DNA from: Bidens hawaiensis
Lineage: Eukaryota > Streptophyta > Magnoliopsida > Asterales > Asteraceae
Direction of reading: 5' to 3'
Length of the DNA: 64,000 nucleotides
NCBI GenBank assembly: GCA_021521415.1
Contig: JAIQDT010006474.1
Span: forward strand, 62,001 to 126,000
Position numbers and translations under genes: made by a program. This document shows, piece after piece, positions 1 to 11,062 of the stretch (position 1 is the first letter of the stretch; each line of letters opens with the position of its first letter). The notes under the pieces were generated by a model, which was given only the letters and a program-made list of their open reading frames with translations, did no database searches and had not been told where the DNA came from.

Positions 1-590
1 TAAATGGGTAGTAATTAATATTTAGGATTTATAAACAATATTTTGAGATAAGATACAATTGAAATTATTTAAAAATTACTATGATAACGAGTGAAATAAT
101 TAGGAAATCGGAACAAAATATTAGGTACACATAATTGTGCATGTACGTGATGCAACTATTTACTAATTACTTATTACGTATTTAGGTATAAATTAAGTAT
201 GTACGTACCTAACTCATAAGTTTAGTTGTTAGACTATTCTATTCACTACAGGTGTAAAAAAGATGTTCATTCGCTAGTGGTTGATTGTTTTAGTCTTATG
301 GTGGACAACGGTGTAAATTGAGGAGTATGTTTAGAGGATACATGAGTTAACCGGTCTAAAAGCAACATTTTTTTTATCTTTAATTGTTAAATTGAGGATC
401 TACATGTTTAACCAGTTGGACCGTTCTAAGCAATTAGACGCTTCTCACAGATTTAATCTATATTGATTTTTTTTTTGAAAAAATCTATATATGTTGCATC
501 TAATCTGCACTTGTAGTTATTCGTGGTGAGAAAGCAAGAAAAGAGTTCCAAATTTCGACGAATTCGCGCATACAAACATTCATTAAACAG
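1..590. other. AT-rich stretch, no exon recognised
   Basis: No coding exon or repeat family was recognised. If the myosin-like exons that follow are the 3' end of a complete gene, this stretch would be intron, with the motor exons to the left of the window. Confidence 0.4.
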
Positions 591-1570
591 GAGTTCGTGT
601 GGAAACCATTAAGGAATCAGGAGACAACGATCATCTATTTGCAATCAGGTGAGACCATTGAACCCTTGCATGCCAGCATCCGTCTTTTGGAACGAATCCA
701 ACAAGCACTTAATCTTTGTTTCATTGTTAGTGGTTCGAGCCTGGTTAAGTCGAAGGCACCTTGGCTACACGGGAACTCCTACCATCAAAAGTACAAAAGA
801 AGCCGATGAATTACATGACGAGAATTTAGAAAAACTGGTACTTGTTTTTGCATTAGTTGTTCAAAAATCTATATAGCTAGAATGAACCAAGTTAACTCAA
901 TGATTTATCATTGTTTAGGAACATGTGACGGTGTCAAAATCCTACATTCGAAACCTTGAACGACAAGTTTTAAGGTCCGAGGCTGCCTTGCGACACAAGG
1001 AACAGGAAAACTCTAACTTGGAGCTCCAAATCGAACAAATTGATAGGAAATGGGAGCTGCACAATGCTAAGATGAATTCAAAGGAGAAAATATGGCAAGA
1101 TGAGTTCACTTCTATTCAAGTAAGTTCATCTCATCACATCACATCACATCACATCACATTGCATGATATCATTCATCTTTAACATCTTCACATACATAGG
1201 TAGTTACTTATCTAGTACTGTTTAATAAATGACATTTTTGTTCTAGACAAACTTGAAATCAACTAAAGACATGATGCCGAATGAAATCACTCGTTTTCCA
1301 CAAAACCCTTCTCGACGCCAAGACAATTATATGGAAACGAATCTTACAATTAGACAGATACTTGAGCTTCAAGAAAATGGTTCGGATTTTCACGTGCACG
1401 AAATGTTGAACTCAAGAAGAGCTCAAAAACAAGAGCTTCGAAAGTTGAAGTGTCGATTCAAGGCATGGATAAAAGAGTTTAAAGCTCGGTTACACGACAC
1501 AAAGAAAACACTAGATAGATTTGAAGATGGTAGAACCGCAAGAGTCCATAAAACTTGCTTTCAAAGCTAA
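591..1570 (+). CDS. 3' exons of a class VIII myosin-like gene (IQ motif, coiled coil, basic tail)
   Basis: Four putative exons, 591-648, 731-837, 919-1119 and 1247-1570, are bounded by AG/GT sites (for example GTAAGT at 1120). Together they splice to 690 nt, exactly 230 codons with the stop at 1568-1570. The first junction forms an IQ-like stretch (YLQSVVRAWLSRRHLG). Exon 3 (919-1119) is charged and heptad-like, as in a coiled coil, and the last exon ends in a basic region with the pattern LRKLKCRFKAWIKEFKARL. This order and these motifs resemble the C-terminus of plant class VIII myosins, actin-based motors of the cell cortex and plasmodesmata. That identity is recalled from family knowledge, not searched. 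The motor domain is absent from the window, so this is either the end of a gene that starts further left or a truncated copy. The open frame and clean splice sites argue against strong decay. Confidence 0.5.
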
Positions 1571-2354
1571 TCAAATGTTATATATATATGGCGGATGAAT
1601 ATTAAAATATCACACTCACAACGTATATAGAGAAATACACACAATTGTAATTCAAAGGATTCTATGAAAGCACCGATAGTGTATATATAAGACATTTTGT
1701 AGAGGATGTGATAGTTCAAAAATAAAAGGAGTTTTACCGTCGATTATACAACATAAAATTATCTGAGGTTGTTAGTGTTTTTCATGGACACACCTGGGCT
1801 ATTAATAGACACCCCATTGTGATATTGAAACGACCAAAAAGTCCCATAATACGTTTATAGAAGATGTTTAAAGTTGCTTCGGATGTTGGATTATATCATC
1901 AAGTGTATATTAGTTCTTTTATGAAGGAAAATTTTACTTGTGAATTCGTCATTATTACGTAATTGTCTTTAACTCTTTATATAAAAAATCCTATTGAAAA
2001 CAGAATTAATTTAGCAAACGCCGATTAGTTCAATATTGGTAGCCTTATGGGTAGTTGGAAAACTTGGACTTTTATATAGGTGAGGCTGAAAGTCGGACCA
2101 TAATTTTTTTTCTATAGCTATGTCAGGGTATATGTTTGGATCGGCGACTTGGTTTGGGCCTGGTCAAACAATAAAGAATTTAATATCTAATTTTTCTTCA
2201 CTTATTCAAAGGACCGTTTTTACATATAAAAAAGCTAGATAATTTTTTAAAAAGTAAAGAACTAAAATATTTACGATGATGCGAGATGAAGAGTGAGTAC
2301 CTATATAACTCAACCAAGAATAGATTAGATACCTTAACACTTGTAGAATATCTC
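1571..2354. other. Intergenic, no gene seen
   Basis: AT-rich sequence downstream of the myosin-like stop. No ORF with recognisable content, RNA gene or repeat was seen. Confidence 0.4.
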
Positions 2355-2766
2355 TTTTATGAGGAAAATTTTTTCATAAATAGTGTTTTTGCAAAAATTG
2401 TTTCAAAAATGGTATGTTTTAGATATTATTACAAAAATGGTTTAACCGTGGTTTGAAACCACGGTTTGGGTATTTTTTTATGAATGTGTCAGACATGAAT
2501 TTCATAAAATAATACTTTTGATTAAAATAAGGCAAGCCGTGGTTTCAAACCACGGATTGTACAAAAGTGGTAATCTAATACCGCTTTTCGTGTTAGTGTG
2601 GTGGTTTTGTAAGTCAAGCCGTGGTTTGAAACCACGGTTTGATCTTTTAAATTATTTTTTTAAATGCTGAGTAATGTAAGCAACATTCAAACTTTTTTAC
2701 AGTACGTGGTGCATGACGTTCTCTTATATAGGTTTACGTCTAATTATGAAAAATTTTCCTCATAAA
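2355..2766. mobile_element. MITE-like element with terminal inverted repeats and three internal palindromes
   Basis: The left end TTTATGAGGAAAATTTTT and the right end AAAAATTTTCCTCATAAA are near-perfect inverted repeats bounding about 410 bp without coding capacity. Inside are three copies of a 19-bp near-palindrome, CCGTGGTTT-G/C-AAACCACGG, at 2446-2464, 2537-2555 and 2619-2637 (spacing 91 and 82 bp). A direct target duplication could not be separated from the AT-rich ends, so the superfamily is unknown. Confidence 0.5.
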
Positions 2767-3609
2767 GTGGAGAATTGTTTGTAGAACAACCGGGAGTTGT
2801 ATGTTCTTTAGCCTGAGTGGCGTGGTCATGTATTTGTTCGAATAGAACAACTGAAATTAATGTGATCCTGCAGGGATCGCCTACTACAGACCACAGGATT
2901 GGGTAATCATCTTTAATTAATTGCGGCAGGGGGGTATGTTCATTAATCACATGGTAAAGGCCAACAAAATGTCGACATGAGTTAATGGGGTGTGATGTGC
3001 ATGTGTTAGTATAAATTTTTAAATGATATCTTTACATAAGTTTATCAAGGTTCTAAATTTATAAGAATGATTTTTATTTATTCGTGACACACACAAAAGA
3101 CAGAGAACCGATAGTAGCATACTCACACCGAACTATTAGGGGTTCTTGACTAAAATTGTTATTATGGAACAAATGGTAGGTTCGATAATTTTCACCTAAA
3201 AATAACAAATCAGAATTACTTGACCAAGAACTACTCATGGATTCATTTTGTAATTCACAACCTGGTATATAAGAAGCTCCAAAGAATTACTTTAGCAAAT
3301 GATAGGATAGTAATTTCTATGAAGGGTTTGATGAATATACCAAGCACAACATTCTCACTCACACACACATATATGACTATATTGCATGTATAGTATGCAA
3401 AATATGAGAGTGTAATACAAGTGACTGAAGCGGTTTGAAAAAAAAATACAAGTGACTAATAGTAATTGCCATCTCAAAGAAGAAAAACAAAATTAGCTTG
3501 AACATTCTAAATAAATTGAAGAAGAAAAGAAAACCAAACCAAACCAAACCTAGGTTAAAATTACTGGTTGACTAAGAAAACAAAATTATATATACATATC
3601 AGAATGGAA
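2767..3609. other. Intergenic, no gene seen
   Basis: AT-rich sequence between the two palindrome-bearing elements. No recognisable gene. Confidence 0.4.
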
Positions 3610-3906
3610 AAAAAAAGTAAAAGATCAAACCGTGGTTTCAAACCACAGATTGATAGCAAAACCACCACAAAACTAGAAGTGGTATTAGGCTTTATTTTTT
3701 TATGCAATCTGTGGTTTGAAACCACAACTTGCCTTATTTTAATCAAAATTATTACTTTTTTAAATTCTCAACTGACACATTCATATAAAAATACATAAAC
3801 CGTGGTTTCAAATCACGGTTACACCATTTTTATAACTATCTATCCAAGTCATACCATTTTTGAAACTATTATTACAAAAGAAGCCATTTTTGAAAAATTT
3901 TCCTTT
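3610..3906 (-). mobile_element. Diverged, truncated, inverted copy of the 2355-2766 element
   Basis: The reverse complement aligns with 2385-2660. It has the same flanking phrases and three versions of the palindrome, at 3630-3648, 3709-3727 and 3800-3818, in opposite order. Each palindrome has one or two changed bases (for example CTGTGGTTTGAAACCACAA). The far end is missing, so this is a partial copy facing the first one. Confidence 0.5.
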
Positions 3907-4089
3907 ATGGGTACTCGTCTCTAGCTAATGAACACACCACTCTCTTAAGATTGCACATTTTTTTTCTTCTAGCCAACAAACAACCAAAAAAACTACATCC
4001 CATGCAGGTTTGAACACGGGAGGACCCGACTCTAACATGAGAGAACGTATTTCGACTGCAAGAGGAACGCTGACTCCCTCTTCATGTAG

Positions 4090-4472
4090 TCTTCGATGAT
4101 GTAGATAATGTGCTAGAAACGCAAGATCCATTTAATTTGGATGATGATATTGTCGAAATGAAAGTTGAAGAAAAAGAAGTTGAAGTTGAAGAAACAACTA
4201 AAGCACAATTCAAAGGTCGGGCGACTAGGGTCAATTGGTCAAAAGCCCAAGAAATAGCCTTAGCTAAGTCATGTGACCATTGCTTCGAAGACAAAGAATT
4301 CAAAAATCAACAAATAGAAGGAAGTTTTTGAAAGAAGGTCTTTAACCATTACTAGTCACTCGTGGGTAGAGGCAATCAAAATGTTCATGGTGAGAGCCAA
4401 TCAAATGACTTCGTTCAACATATATTGGTGTCAAGTGGTAAAATTTATATATATTTAATATAAATTTTGTAA

Positions 4473-4533
<61 letters not shown>

Positions 4534-4985
4534 AATGGAGTGAAATTAGGGATTAATGGAGTTACACTTTCACTTCTCACACTTCTCGTTGTAAAAAAAC
4601 TTCTGAAATGATCCAATACCTATATATATATATATATATAACTTTTTAGGTACGTTTACGTGAAAACAGGTGTGCCGATCTTGATGTGATGAAGGCGTAA
4701 AGTGATTACAAAACCAAACATCTGAACGGTTTTAATCACGTTGACATGTGGATGATTGTAAGAGTGCATGCTAAATGGATCTTGGTCATTAATTGAAGAG
4801 ACAAATAGTAATTCGAGAAAAGAAGAATGACGTCGAAAACCAGGAACTACTACTTGAGTCCAGGTATGTCAAACCTCAACGAAAACCCCGCATCAACAAG
4901 GCCACGCCGAAAAGACAGATGCCCACTTCATCGACGTTAACCAAAAAGGAAATGGTCAAGACACTTAAGGAATTCATGACACTTA
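4090..4985 (+). pseudogene. Decayed Myb-like / NAM-associated (PIF-Harbinger-type) gene fragment
   Basis: One frame at 4110-4331 has an acidic leader followed by KGRATRVNWSKAQEIALAKS. This resembles the Myb/trihelix-like start of plant NAM-associated or Harbinger-accompanying DNA-binding proteins. Beyond a (TA)n tract, broken frames at about 4650-4790 read like the second half of that domain (pattern ADLDVMKA...DYKTKH...HVDMWMIV...AKW). A Lys/Arg-rich tail follows at 4793-4985. Stops and frame changes interrupt it, and the (TA)n run splits it. The family assignment is from pattern memory only. Confidence 0.4.
4477..4531. repeat. (AT)n microsatellite
   Basis: About 55 bp of uninterrupted AT dinucleotides inside the decayed Myb-like region. 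Confidence 0.95.
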
Positions 4986-5430
4986 ACGAATATGTATTTT
5001 TAAGTTTTAATGGAATAGTATTTTTTTCCTTTTTTTTATTATACATGTTTAGCTTAATTTAAAGAAGAAAAAAGAGGATTTGTGGCGAGTCAAAAGGAGT
5101 GTCATGCTGTTTAAGTGGTTTTGATATAATAGATGGTGTAAATGACATGGCAACGTGAGATTGATAAAGATTGTGATACTTGAGAGGAGCATTCTCACCC
5201 TTAATGTATTTAGTACAAGATATATGTGGCTTTAAGATACGTCTGTCGAGTCTTCGCACACATAAATGATTTTTTTTATAACGATGACTTTCTTGTATTT
5301 AGACTACCATACTATCCAAATTTGGAGAACCTCGATGCTCCACTCTTGTCAGACTATGTTGTCTTAACCGGGCCCACACAGGCTTTAGAGTTTGCCTTGG
5401 ATGTTCTCCCGGGAAACCATATCACAAACT
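4986..5430. other. Unassigned stretch up to the copia 5' LTR
   Basis: A 77-codon frame at 5226-5459 runs into the LTR at 5431. Its sequence was not recognised and it has no clear start context. It may be a gene remnant interrupted by the copia element, but nothing on the far side of the element (after 8405) continues it. Confidence 0.25.
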
Positions 5431-5928
5431 TGTTGGATATTTTAGAGTTATTGGATTAACTTGTCGATCGAGAAAATAACGTTAGAGATTAAATGAGTTA
5501 GGTGACGCGGGAGTGCGGGCTCAATTTAATTCTAAATGTTATTTGAATTTATTATGTGGCTATACTTGGGCTTAAGTATAATAATAGGTGGGCTTCTAAA
5601 TAATTATTTGGGCTTATGTGGGATAAGAGATGGAGATCGGTTTATATAGACCAATGGTTTTATTCTCTGGTATTCCCAACTTGATCGCATAGAAAGAAAA
5701 GAAGAGACGGTTACTTTCTCTTGTTCTTCATCACAATCACAGATTCATCAAAATTCAATTCCATGTAAAGAAAATCTTTGTCTTATCCGATAAATCATTG
5801 CGTGTAACCCGCAAATATGTTTATCTGAAAGTAATTCACGATTCAGAGATTAATCCAGGCAATTATTCAAGAAACCAAGATTGAAATCAATGTTACAGGT
5901 TTGCACCATTAATCGAATTCATCCTCCA
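5431..5928 (+). repeat. copia 5' LTR
   Basis: Aligns along its length with 7908-8405, with clear divergence (many substitutions and small indels). This LTR differs much more from its partner than the gypsy LTR pairs further right do, so it is older. A TATA-like TTTATATAG lies at about 5640. It is not included in the duplicated block. Confidence 0.8.
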
Positions 5929-6659
5929 GATACGCAATTTTACAAAGACAGTTTGAATGAAATATAAATATTTTTAAAATATTTATCCATATGATACACA
6001 CATGGGGTTGACGAGATACGACCCAAGTAACGATAAGCCCATTAGAGGTATACAAGTTGGAAAAACCCATTGGGTGACATAAACGAAACTCGATCTTCGG
6101 GTTTGTTATTGTACTTAGAAAGTTCAATGGTTTCTAAATATAATTCGGTTAAGAATTATGCATTGTTTATTTCAGAATCCTTTTATGTACAGGATTGCAT
6201 GGTGTTTAAACTCGGGTGGTACGAGTCATGTATGCAAGGATCTATATGGTTTGAAGAATTTGAACCGGTTGAAGACTTGTATTTACTTGTAGAAAACATT
6301 TGTTTTGGATTATATGTTGTATATTTTAAGGGTTAAAAAGAACCTCTTGTCTGAGTTGTTTTAAATTTATTTTATCTCAACATAGAACCTTTGTTGGATT
6401 TGGATATTTGTGTATTGGAGTATTTAAACTAAATATTAATGTTCTATTTGTTATTGAATCGGTTTGTATGTCATAATCATTCAAAACAGGGTAGACTATG
6501 TGTATATATGGTGACATGCCAGGTTAGGTCACATGAATTATTTTGGAGTGAAAGAAATATAGAATCTTGAAGGAAAATAGGAAATGATTGATTCCTTTTA
6601 TCTTACTCGGGTTTGAGTGATTGATTAGACAAAGAAATTATTATTTTCTAGTATTGATA

Positions 6660-7380
6660 TAAAGGATATGGGGAAGTTAATGTTATCCTAGGTATAATAA
6701 TTAAAGGAAGTAATTATGGTATAGATGATTTAATTTAATTATTGAGAAAGTAATGAAGAAATTCAAACAATTTGATTGTTCTTCGGTTAACACTCCTATA
6801 TATAGATCCTAATATCAAGTTTGTGCCTAATCAAGGTGATTCTATTTCATAATTTGAGTATTCAAAGTTAAATGGATATTTGATGTATTTTATGATTTGC
6901 GCAAAGACTAACATAGTTTATGTTGTGGGTAATTTGAGCAGATATACTAGTAATCCTAGTGCTCAACACTGGCAAGTTGTAAACAAATTGCTTGACTATA
7001 GATATGTATTCTCGTTTGGAGAATGTTTCATTTCTTAGGTAATTAAGGAATGAATTTGCATCACTTGTCAATGAAATACGAGTTTCTAGCAGTTGTAATA
7101 ACTGATAAAAGTGGTTGAATGGCTAAGAAACTGTTATTACAAAATTCCATTGTGGTCAAACCGATATCACCAAAATCTATCAGGTGGGATAGTATTGACT
7201 GTGGGTTATAGTCAAATGTATAATGGCAAGTCTAGACAGTTATATATTATACTATGCAAGGTGTGATATCAGTTTACTTTGTAATATTTGAGTATAGTTT
7301 GACTGATGATCTAACTAAAAGGTTAGGAAGAGATCTCGTGAACATATCAGTCATGGGGATGGGTTCAAAGTCCATACTTT
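6660..7380 (+). pseudogene. copia reverse transcriptase / RNase H remnant
   Basis: Broken frames retain family phrases. At about 6666 one reads like DMGE-VNVILGI (connection region of copia RT). Near 6870-6960 is SKLNGYLMYFM...VGNLSRYTSNPSAQHW. At about 7300-7375 is the C-terminal LTDDLTKRLGRDLV...GMG motif. Several in-frame stops and a shift separate them, so no protein is made. The same remnant is present in the duplicated block at about 21252-21970. Confidence 0.65.
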
Positions 7381-7892
7381 AATATCCTATGTCAAGACAC
7401 CCAATTCCCATCTAATACAACGTTAGATGCTGAATTCAATGCGGAAAGCTTGTCATAGAGATGTTGGAACACAATATCATAAACATCCCAAGGTTTGTGT
7501 TCGGACCGCAAGATAAAGTAGGTTGAAGTATAGCTTCTTAATAGTTCATTGATAAATTGCAGTGCGGGTGCGAGAATAATGAACTACCTATAAGAATATG
7601 AAGTTTAGCCGCTTCAAGAAGCTTTGGACTTGAGCTTTGATATATTCTTTGAAGGATTGGGACACAGGCTAGTAAAACATTGTGTCGGGTGGAATTTGGA
7701 TTTATAAACGTATGTGTATTTTGCCTTCAAGTATTCAAATGCATAGAAAGGGTTCAATCCATAGGACACCACGATATTCGAATATTTGGATCGTGTAATT
7801 TACTAAGATGAAAATTCAATCTGTAGGACATTTTCATTTATGCATATGTTTGCGTTTCTGTGGCGATGGTTAAGTTCATTATGGATATCACT

Positions 7893-7907
7893 AAAATAGG
7901 GGAGGAT
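7893..7907 (+). other. Polypurine tract of the copia element
   Basis: A purine-rich run, AATAGGGGAGGA, directly precedes the 3' LTR. This is the plus-strand primer position for reverse transcription and fixes the element's orientation. Confidence 0.7.
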
Positions 7908-8405
7908 TGTTGGATATTTTAGTGTTATTGGATTAACTTGTCGATTGAGGAAATAACGTTAGGAGATTAAACGAGTTAGGTGACGCGGGAGTGCGGGCTT
8001 GTTTAACATTAATGTTATCTGGGCTTTGTTATTTGGTTTTATACTTGGGCTTAAGTATAATGATAAGTGGGCTTATGATTAATTATTTGGGCTAATGTGA
8101 GATGTGGGAATTGATTTATAAATGTCGATCTTTTCATTCTCTTGCATTGGACTCCTCAAACGAATATACATAACAAAGAAGACGGTTACTTCTTCTCTGA
8201 TTATTCATCACATTCACAGAATCATCAAAATCCAATTCCATGTGCATAAAATCTCTGTCTTATCCGATAAATCATTGCGTGTAACCCGCAAATAGGTTTA
8301 TCTGAAAGTGATTCACGATTCAGAGATTAATCCAGGCAATTGTTCAAGAAACTAAGATTGAAATCATGATTACAGGTTTGCATCATTGATCGAATTCATC
8401 CTCCA
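7908..8405 (+). repeat. copia 3' LTR
   Basis: 498 bp, with the same ends as 5431-5928. This copy lies inside the duplicated block and has a near-identical partner at 22494-22991. Confidence 0.8.
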
Positions 8406-9498
8406 GGTACGCAAAAATACAACAAAGATAAACCTTTAGGATAAAATCGACTGTCACTTAATAGTCGTTGTGGCACACAAGAGTATAGCTCTCTTGCGTA
8501 ACACACGGTGGGACGAGGACCTAAGGGAGCTATGGGTTCAAACAGACAACATTTGCACAAGGTTTTAGCTATAATAATTCATTGTCAATATTTACTTAAA
8601 AATTATATAAGTGAGAATTAACTTAGGTCTACACTAGAAAACCCAAAACTCATACTACTAGATCACAAGTGAACTTTAAAAACAACTTTATTATAACAAA
8701 TTGAATATAAATTAGTTCAACTATATTAATTTAAAATACAAAATTGCATTTTTGACTAATTATATATATATATATACACTAAAAGATATATTAAAAGACA
8801 AACATGTTGCAATCATTAAAATATACAATAGTTATATGATGTCACTTGGTAGTTGGACGTAGCCTTCAATATTTTTTTTACTAAACTCTTTAATCAAATT
8901 AACACTTAAATTTGTTAGAAGCATGCTAAGCCTTCTACTTTAATAAATTTTTAACACTTTCTTTCTTTTTTACTTTTCTAATCTCTCAACTTTGCTAATA
9001 AGATGTTTAGCCATTTATTTTACTAAAATTTTTAACTTGTTTTGTTATCTTTTTTAACTTTACTAACATACACGTTATTGTTTTTGTTATGTGTTTTGAA
9101 TTTAATTTTTGTAACTTCATTTTTAAACCGATTGCCTTTCACACGTACAACGGTTACATTTGAATTTTCTTTCCATGTGGTTCTACGTTTTATTAGTCAG
9201 CTGGTATACCAAGAGCCAGTACTCTACTAATAATCAAATTCTCATCGCAATATGATATAGACTGATTCGAAATGGTTAATCTCTCAATATATTGCTACGT
9301 GGATACATATCACAATGCATATGATTAAAATCCTTCTAAATAGAGGGACCACATCCTTTATTCAAAAAAAACAACCATTTTAATAAAAGATCCTCGAATC
9401 TCTTTGGTAAAAACATAAATAAAAAAACTCGAATTGCCGCACCCACTCTATTTATCTATATGTGTAATAGAAGAGCCACATTCTCACCTCTACCCACT
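8406..9498. other. 5' flank of the BAHD gene
   Basis: AT-rich sequence with a short (TA)n run at 8760-8776, which is expanded to about 46 bp in copy B. No other gene was recognised. Confidence 0.5.
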
Positions 9499-9566
9499 AC
9501 AATAATTGGTCTAATATTATATATAAAACCATACAATAATTGGTCTAATATTATATATAAAACCAC
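9499..9566 (+). promoter_or_regulatory. BAHD promoter with a duplicated TATA-box module
   Basis: A 33-bp unit containing AATAATTGGTCTAATATTAT and TATATAAAA occurs twice in tandem (9499-9531, 9533-9565). This puts two TATA boxes (about 9520-9527 and 9554-9561) at 60-100 bp upstream of the ATG at 9623. ATTGG is an inverted CCAAT motif in each unit. The same arrangement is at 24111-24177 in copy B. Confidence 0.6.
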
Positions 9567-9622
9567 ACGTGTTGTTTTTTTTTTGCCATTTCAACCGTCG
9601 GTGCACCATCCATTCTCCGGCA

Positions 9623-10886
9623 ATGTCGCCGCCATTCCAAGTCAACATTATCGAACAATGCACCATCTCTCCACCACCGGATTCCACCGCACCTCCGTCC
9701 ATCAAACTCCCCTTAACTTTCTTAGACATCCCATGGCTTCTCTACCCACCACACCACACCCTACACTTCTTCCCTAAACCACCACCCAAAACCACCATCA
9801 CCACCCTCCTTAAACACTCACTCTCTCTCACCCTCCACCACTTCCACCCTCTCGCCGGTAACCTAGCCTCTCCACCACCTCCAGCCGAACCTTATATCAT
9901 TTACACCAAAGGTGACTCCATTTCACTCAACATTGCTGAGTCTAACACCACCATTACCCACCTCTCAAGTGACCACCCAAAACCCATTAGTAATCTTCAC
10001 TCTCTTCTACCTCACCTCCCATTAATATCCATGCCACGTGACATCCACGTGGCTCACCTCATTCCTCTTCTCTCCATCCAAATTACCATTTTCAATGACT
10101 CCGGGTACTCCATTGGACTCACGACACAACACGTGACAGCCGATGAACGTACGCTAGATAAGTTTATGAAACATTGGGCTTGTGTTTGTGGATCTTTGTC
10201 TAAAAAACAAGATTCTTTTGACGCATTTTCCACCAGGACTACCCTCTCGTTTGACCGGAGGGTAATCCCAAACCCTAATTCTCTCAAAACTAGTTTTTTA
10301 AAACACTGGTGGGACCGATCTGACTTATCAGTATCGATCCCACCCAAACATTATTACGCTGATAACGTCATGCAATCGACGTTTCGCATAACACCTTCAC
10401 ACATCAACAAGATCAAACAACACATTCTTGAACAATGCAAGAAAATAAACGAAGATCCACCGGTTCATTTATCACCCTACGTGAGTGCATGTGCTTTCAT
10501 ATGGATTTGTTTGCTTAAAGTACAAAAGGTTCAAGAACCGCGTGATTCGAAAGACGGTCCGGTTTATTTAGGGTTTAATGCAGGTGGGATTAGTAGATTA
10601 GGGTGTGAAGGTGAGATTCCATTGAGTTATTTTGGGAATTGTATAGCTTTTGGGAGATGCATGGTGATGAAGAGTATGTTATTGGGAGATTACGCCATTG
10701 TTTTCGCTGCGAAATCGTTAGGGAAGGAGATTAAGAGGCTTGATGGGGATGTTTTAGGTGGTGCTGATAGGTGGATTAGTGATTGGGAAGAATTGGATAT
10801 TAGGGTTCTTGGATCACCAAAAGTTGATTCATATGGGTTGGATTTTGGGTGGGGCAAAGTTCAAAAGGTTGACAAGATATCAAGTG

Positions 10887-10925
<39 letters not shown>

Positions 10926-11062
10926 GTAGGGTTATAAATGTGGTGTCTTTAAGTGGAAGTAGGGATATGAAAGGTGGGATGGAGATAGGGGTTGTACTTT
11001 CCAAGGAGAAAATGAGTGTATTTAGTTCTGTCTTCAATGGAGGTTTAATGGAACTTGCATGA
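9623..11062 (+). CDS. BAHD acyltransferase, anthocyanin/flavonoid malonyltransferase-like
   Basis: This 479-residue, single-exon enzyme matches the usual BAHD length. BAHD enzymes move an acyl group from a CoA thioester to an oxygen or nitrogen acceptor, normally in the cytosol. Visible motifs are the N-terminal LPLTFLDIPWLLYPP block, HPLAGN, the catalytic HxxxD as HVTAD (His170, Asp174), YFGNC (336-340) and the structural DFGWG (407-411). YFGNC and the N-terminal block are typical of the anthocyanin/flavonoid-glucoside acyltransferase clade (often malonyl-CoA users). The exact substrate cannot be read from sequence. The start at 9623 (MSPPFQVNIIEQC) matches the family N-terminus, and an upstream in-frame ATG at 9569 would add an atypical leader. 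An odd feature is a run of 12 Asn (10889-10924) after DFGWG, encoded by a pure AAT microsatellite. A disrupted duplicate lies downstream. Confidence 0.88.
10889..10924 (+). repeat. (AAT)12 microsatellite encoding poly-Asn
   Basis: A pure trinucleotide run inside the BAHD coding sequence. It keeps frame in copy A. The corresponding tract in copy B (47341-47383) has lost the preceding TCAAGTGA-type spacer and is out of frame. Confidence 0.95.

Larger units (their letters stand above)
5431..8405 (+). mobile_element. Degenerate Ty1/copia LTR retrotransposon (2.98 kb)
   Basis: Two 498-bp LTRs (5431-5928, 7908-8405) start TGTTGGATATTTTAG and end CATCCTCCA. A purine tract (AATAGGGGAGGAT) lies immediately before the 3' LTR. 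Only about 2 kb lies between them, holding remnants of copia reverse transcriptase and RNase H. There is no tRNA primer site after the 5' LTR, and gag, protease and integrase are gone. The flanks AACT and GGTAC do not form a target duplication, consistent with an old, rearranged copy. Confidence 0.8.

Noticed and set aside
2446..2637. Regularly spaced palindromic repeats resembling a CRISPR array
   Set aside because: Only three units, spacing unequal and about 65-70 bp between repeats, in plant nuclear DNA, with terminal inverted repeats around them. It is a transposon-like element.
5426..8411. Target duplication of the copia element
   Set aside because: Flanks AACT and GGTAC do not match. 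Similar bases just after both LTRs (GATACGCAA, GGTACGCAA) leave the exact LTR end slightly uncertain.
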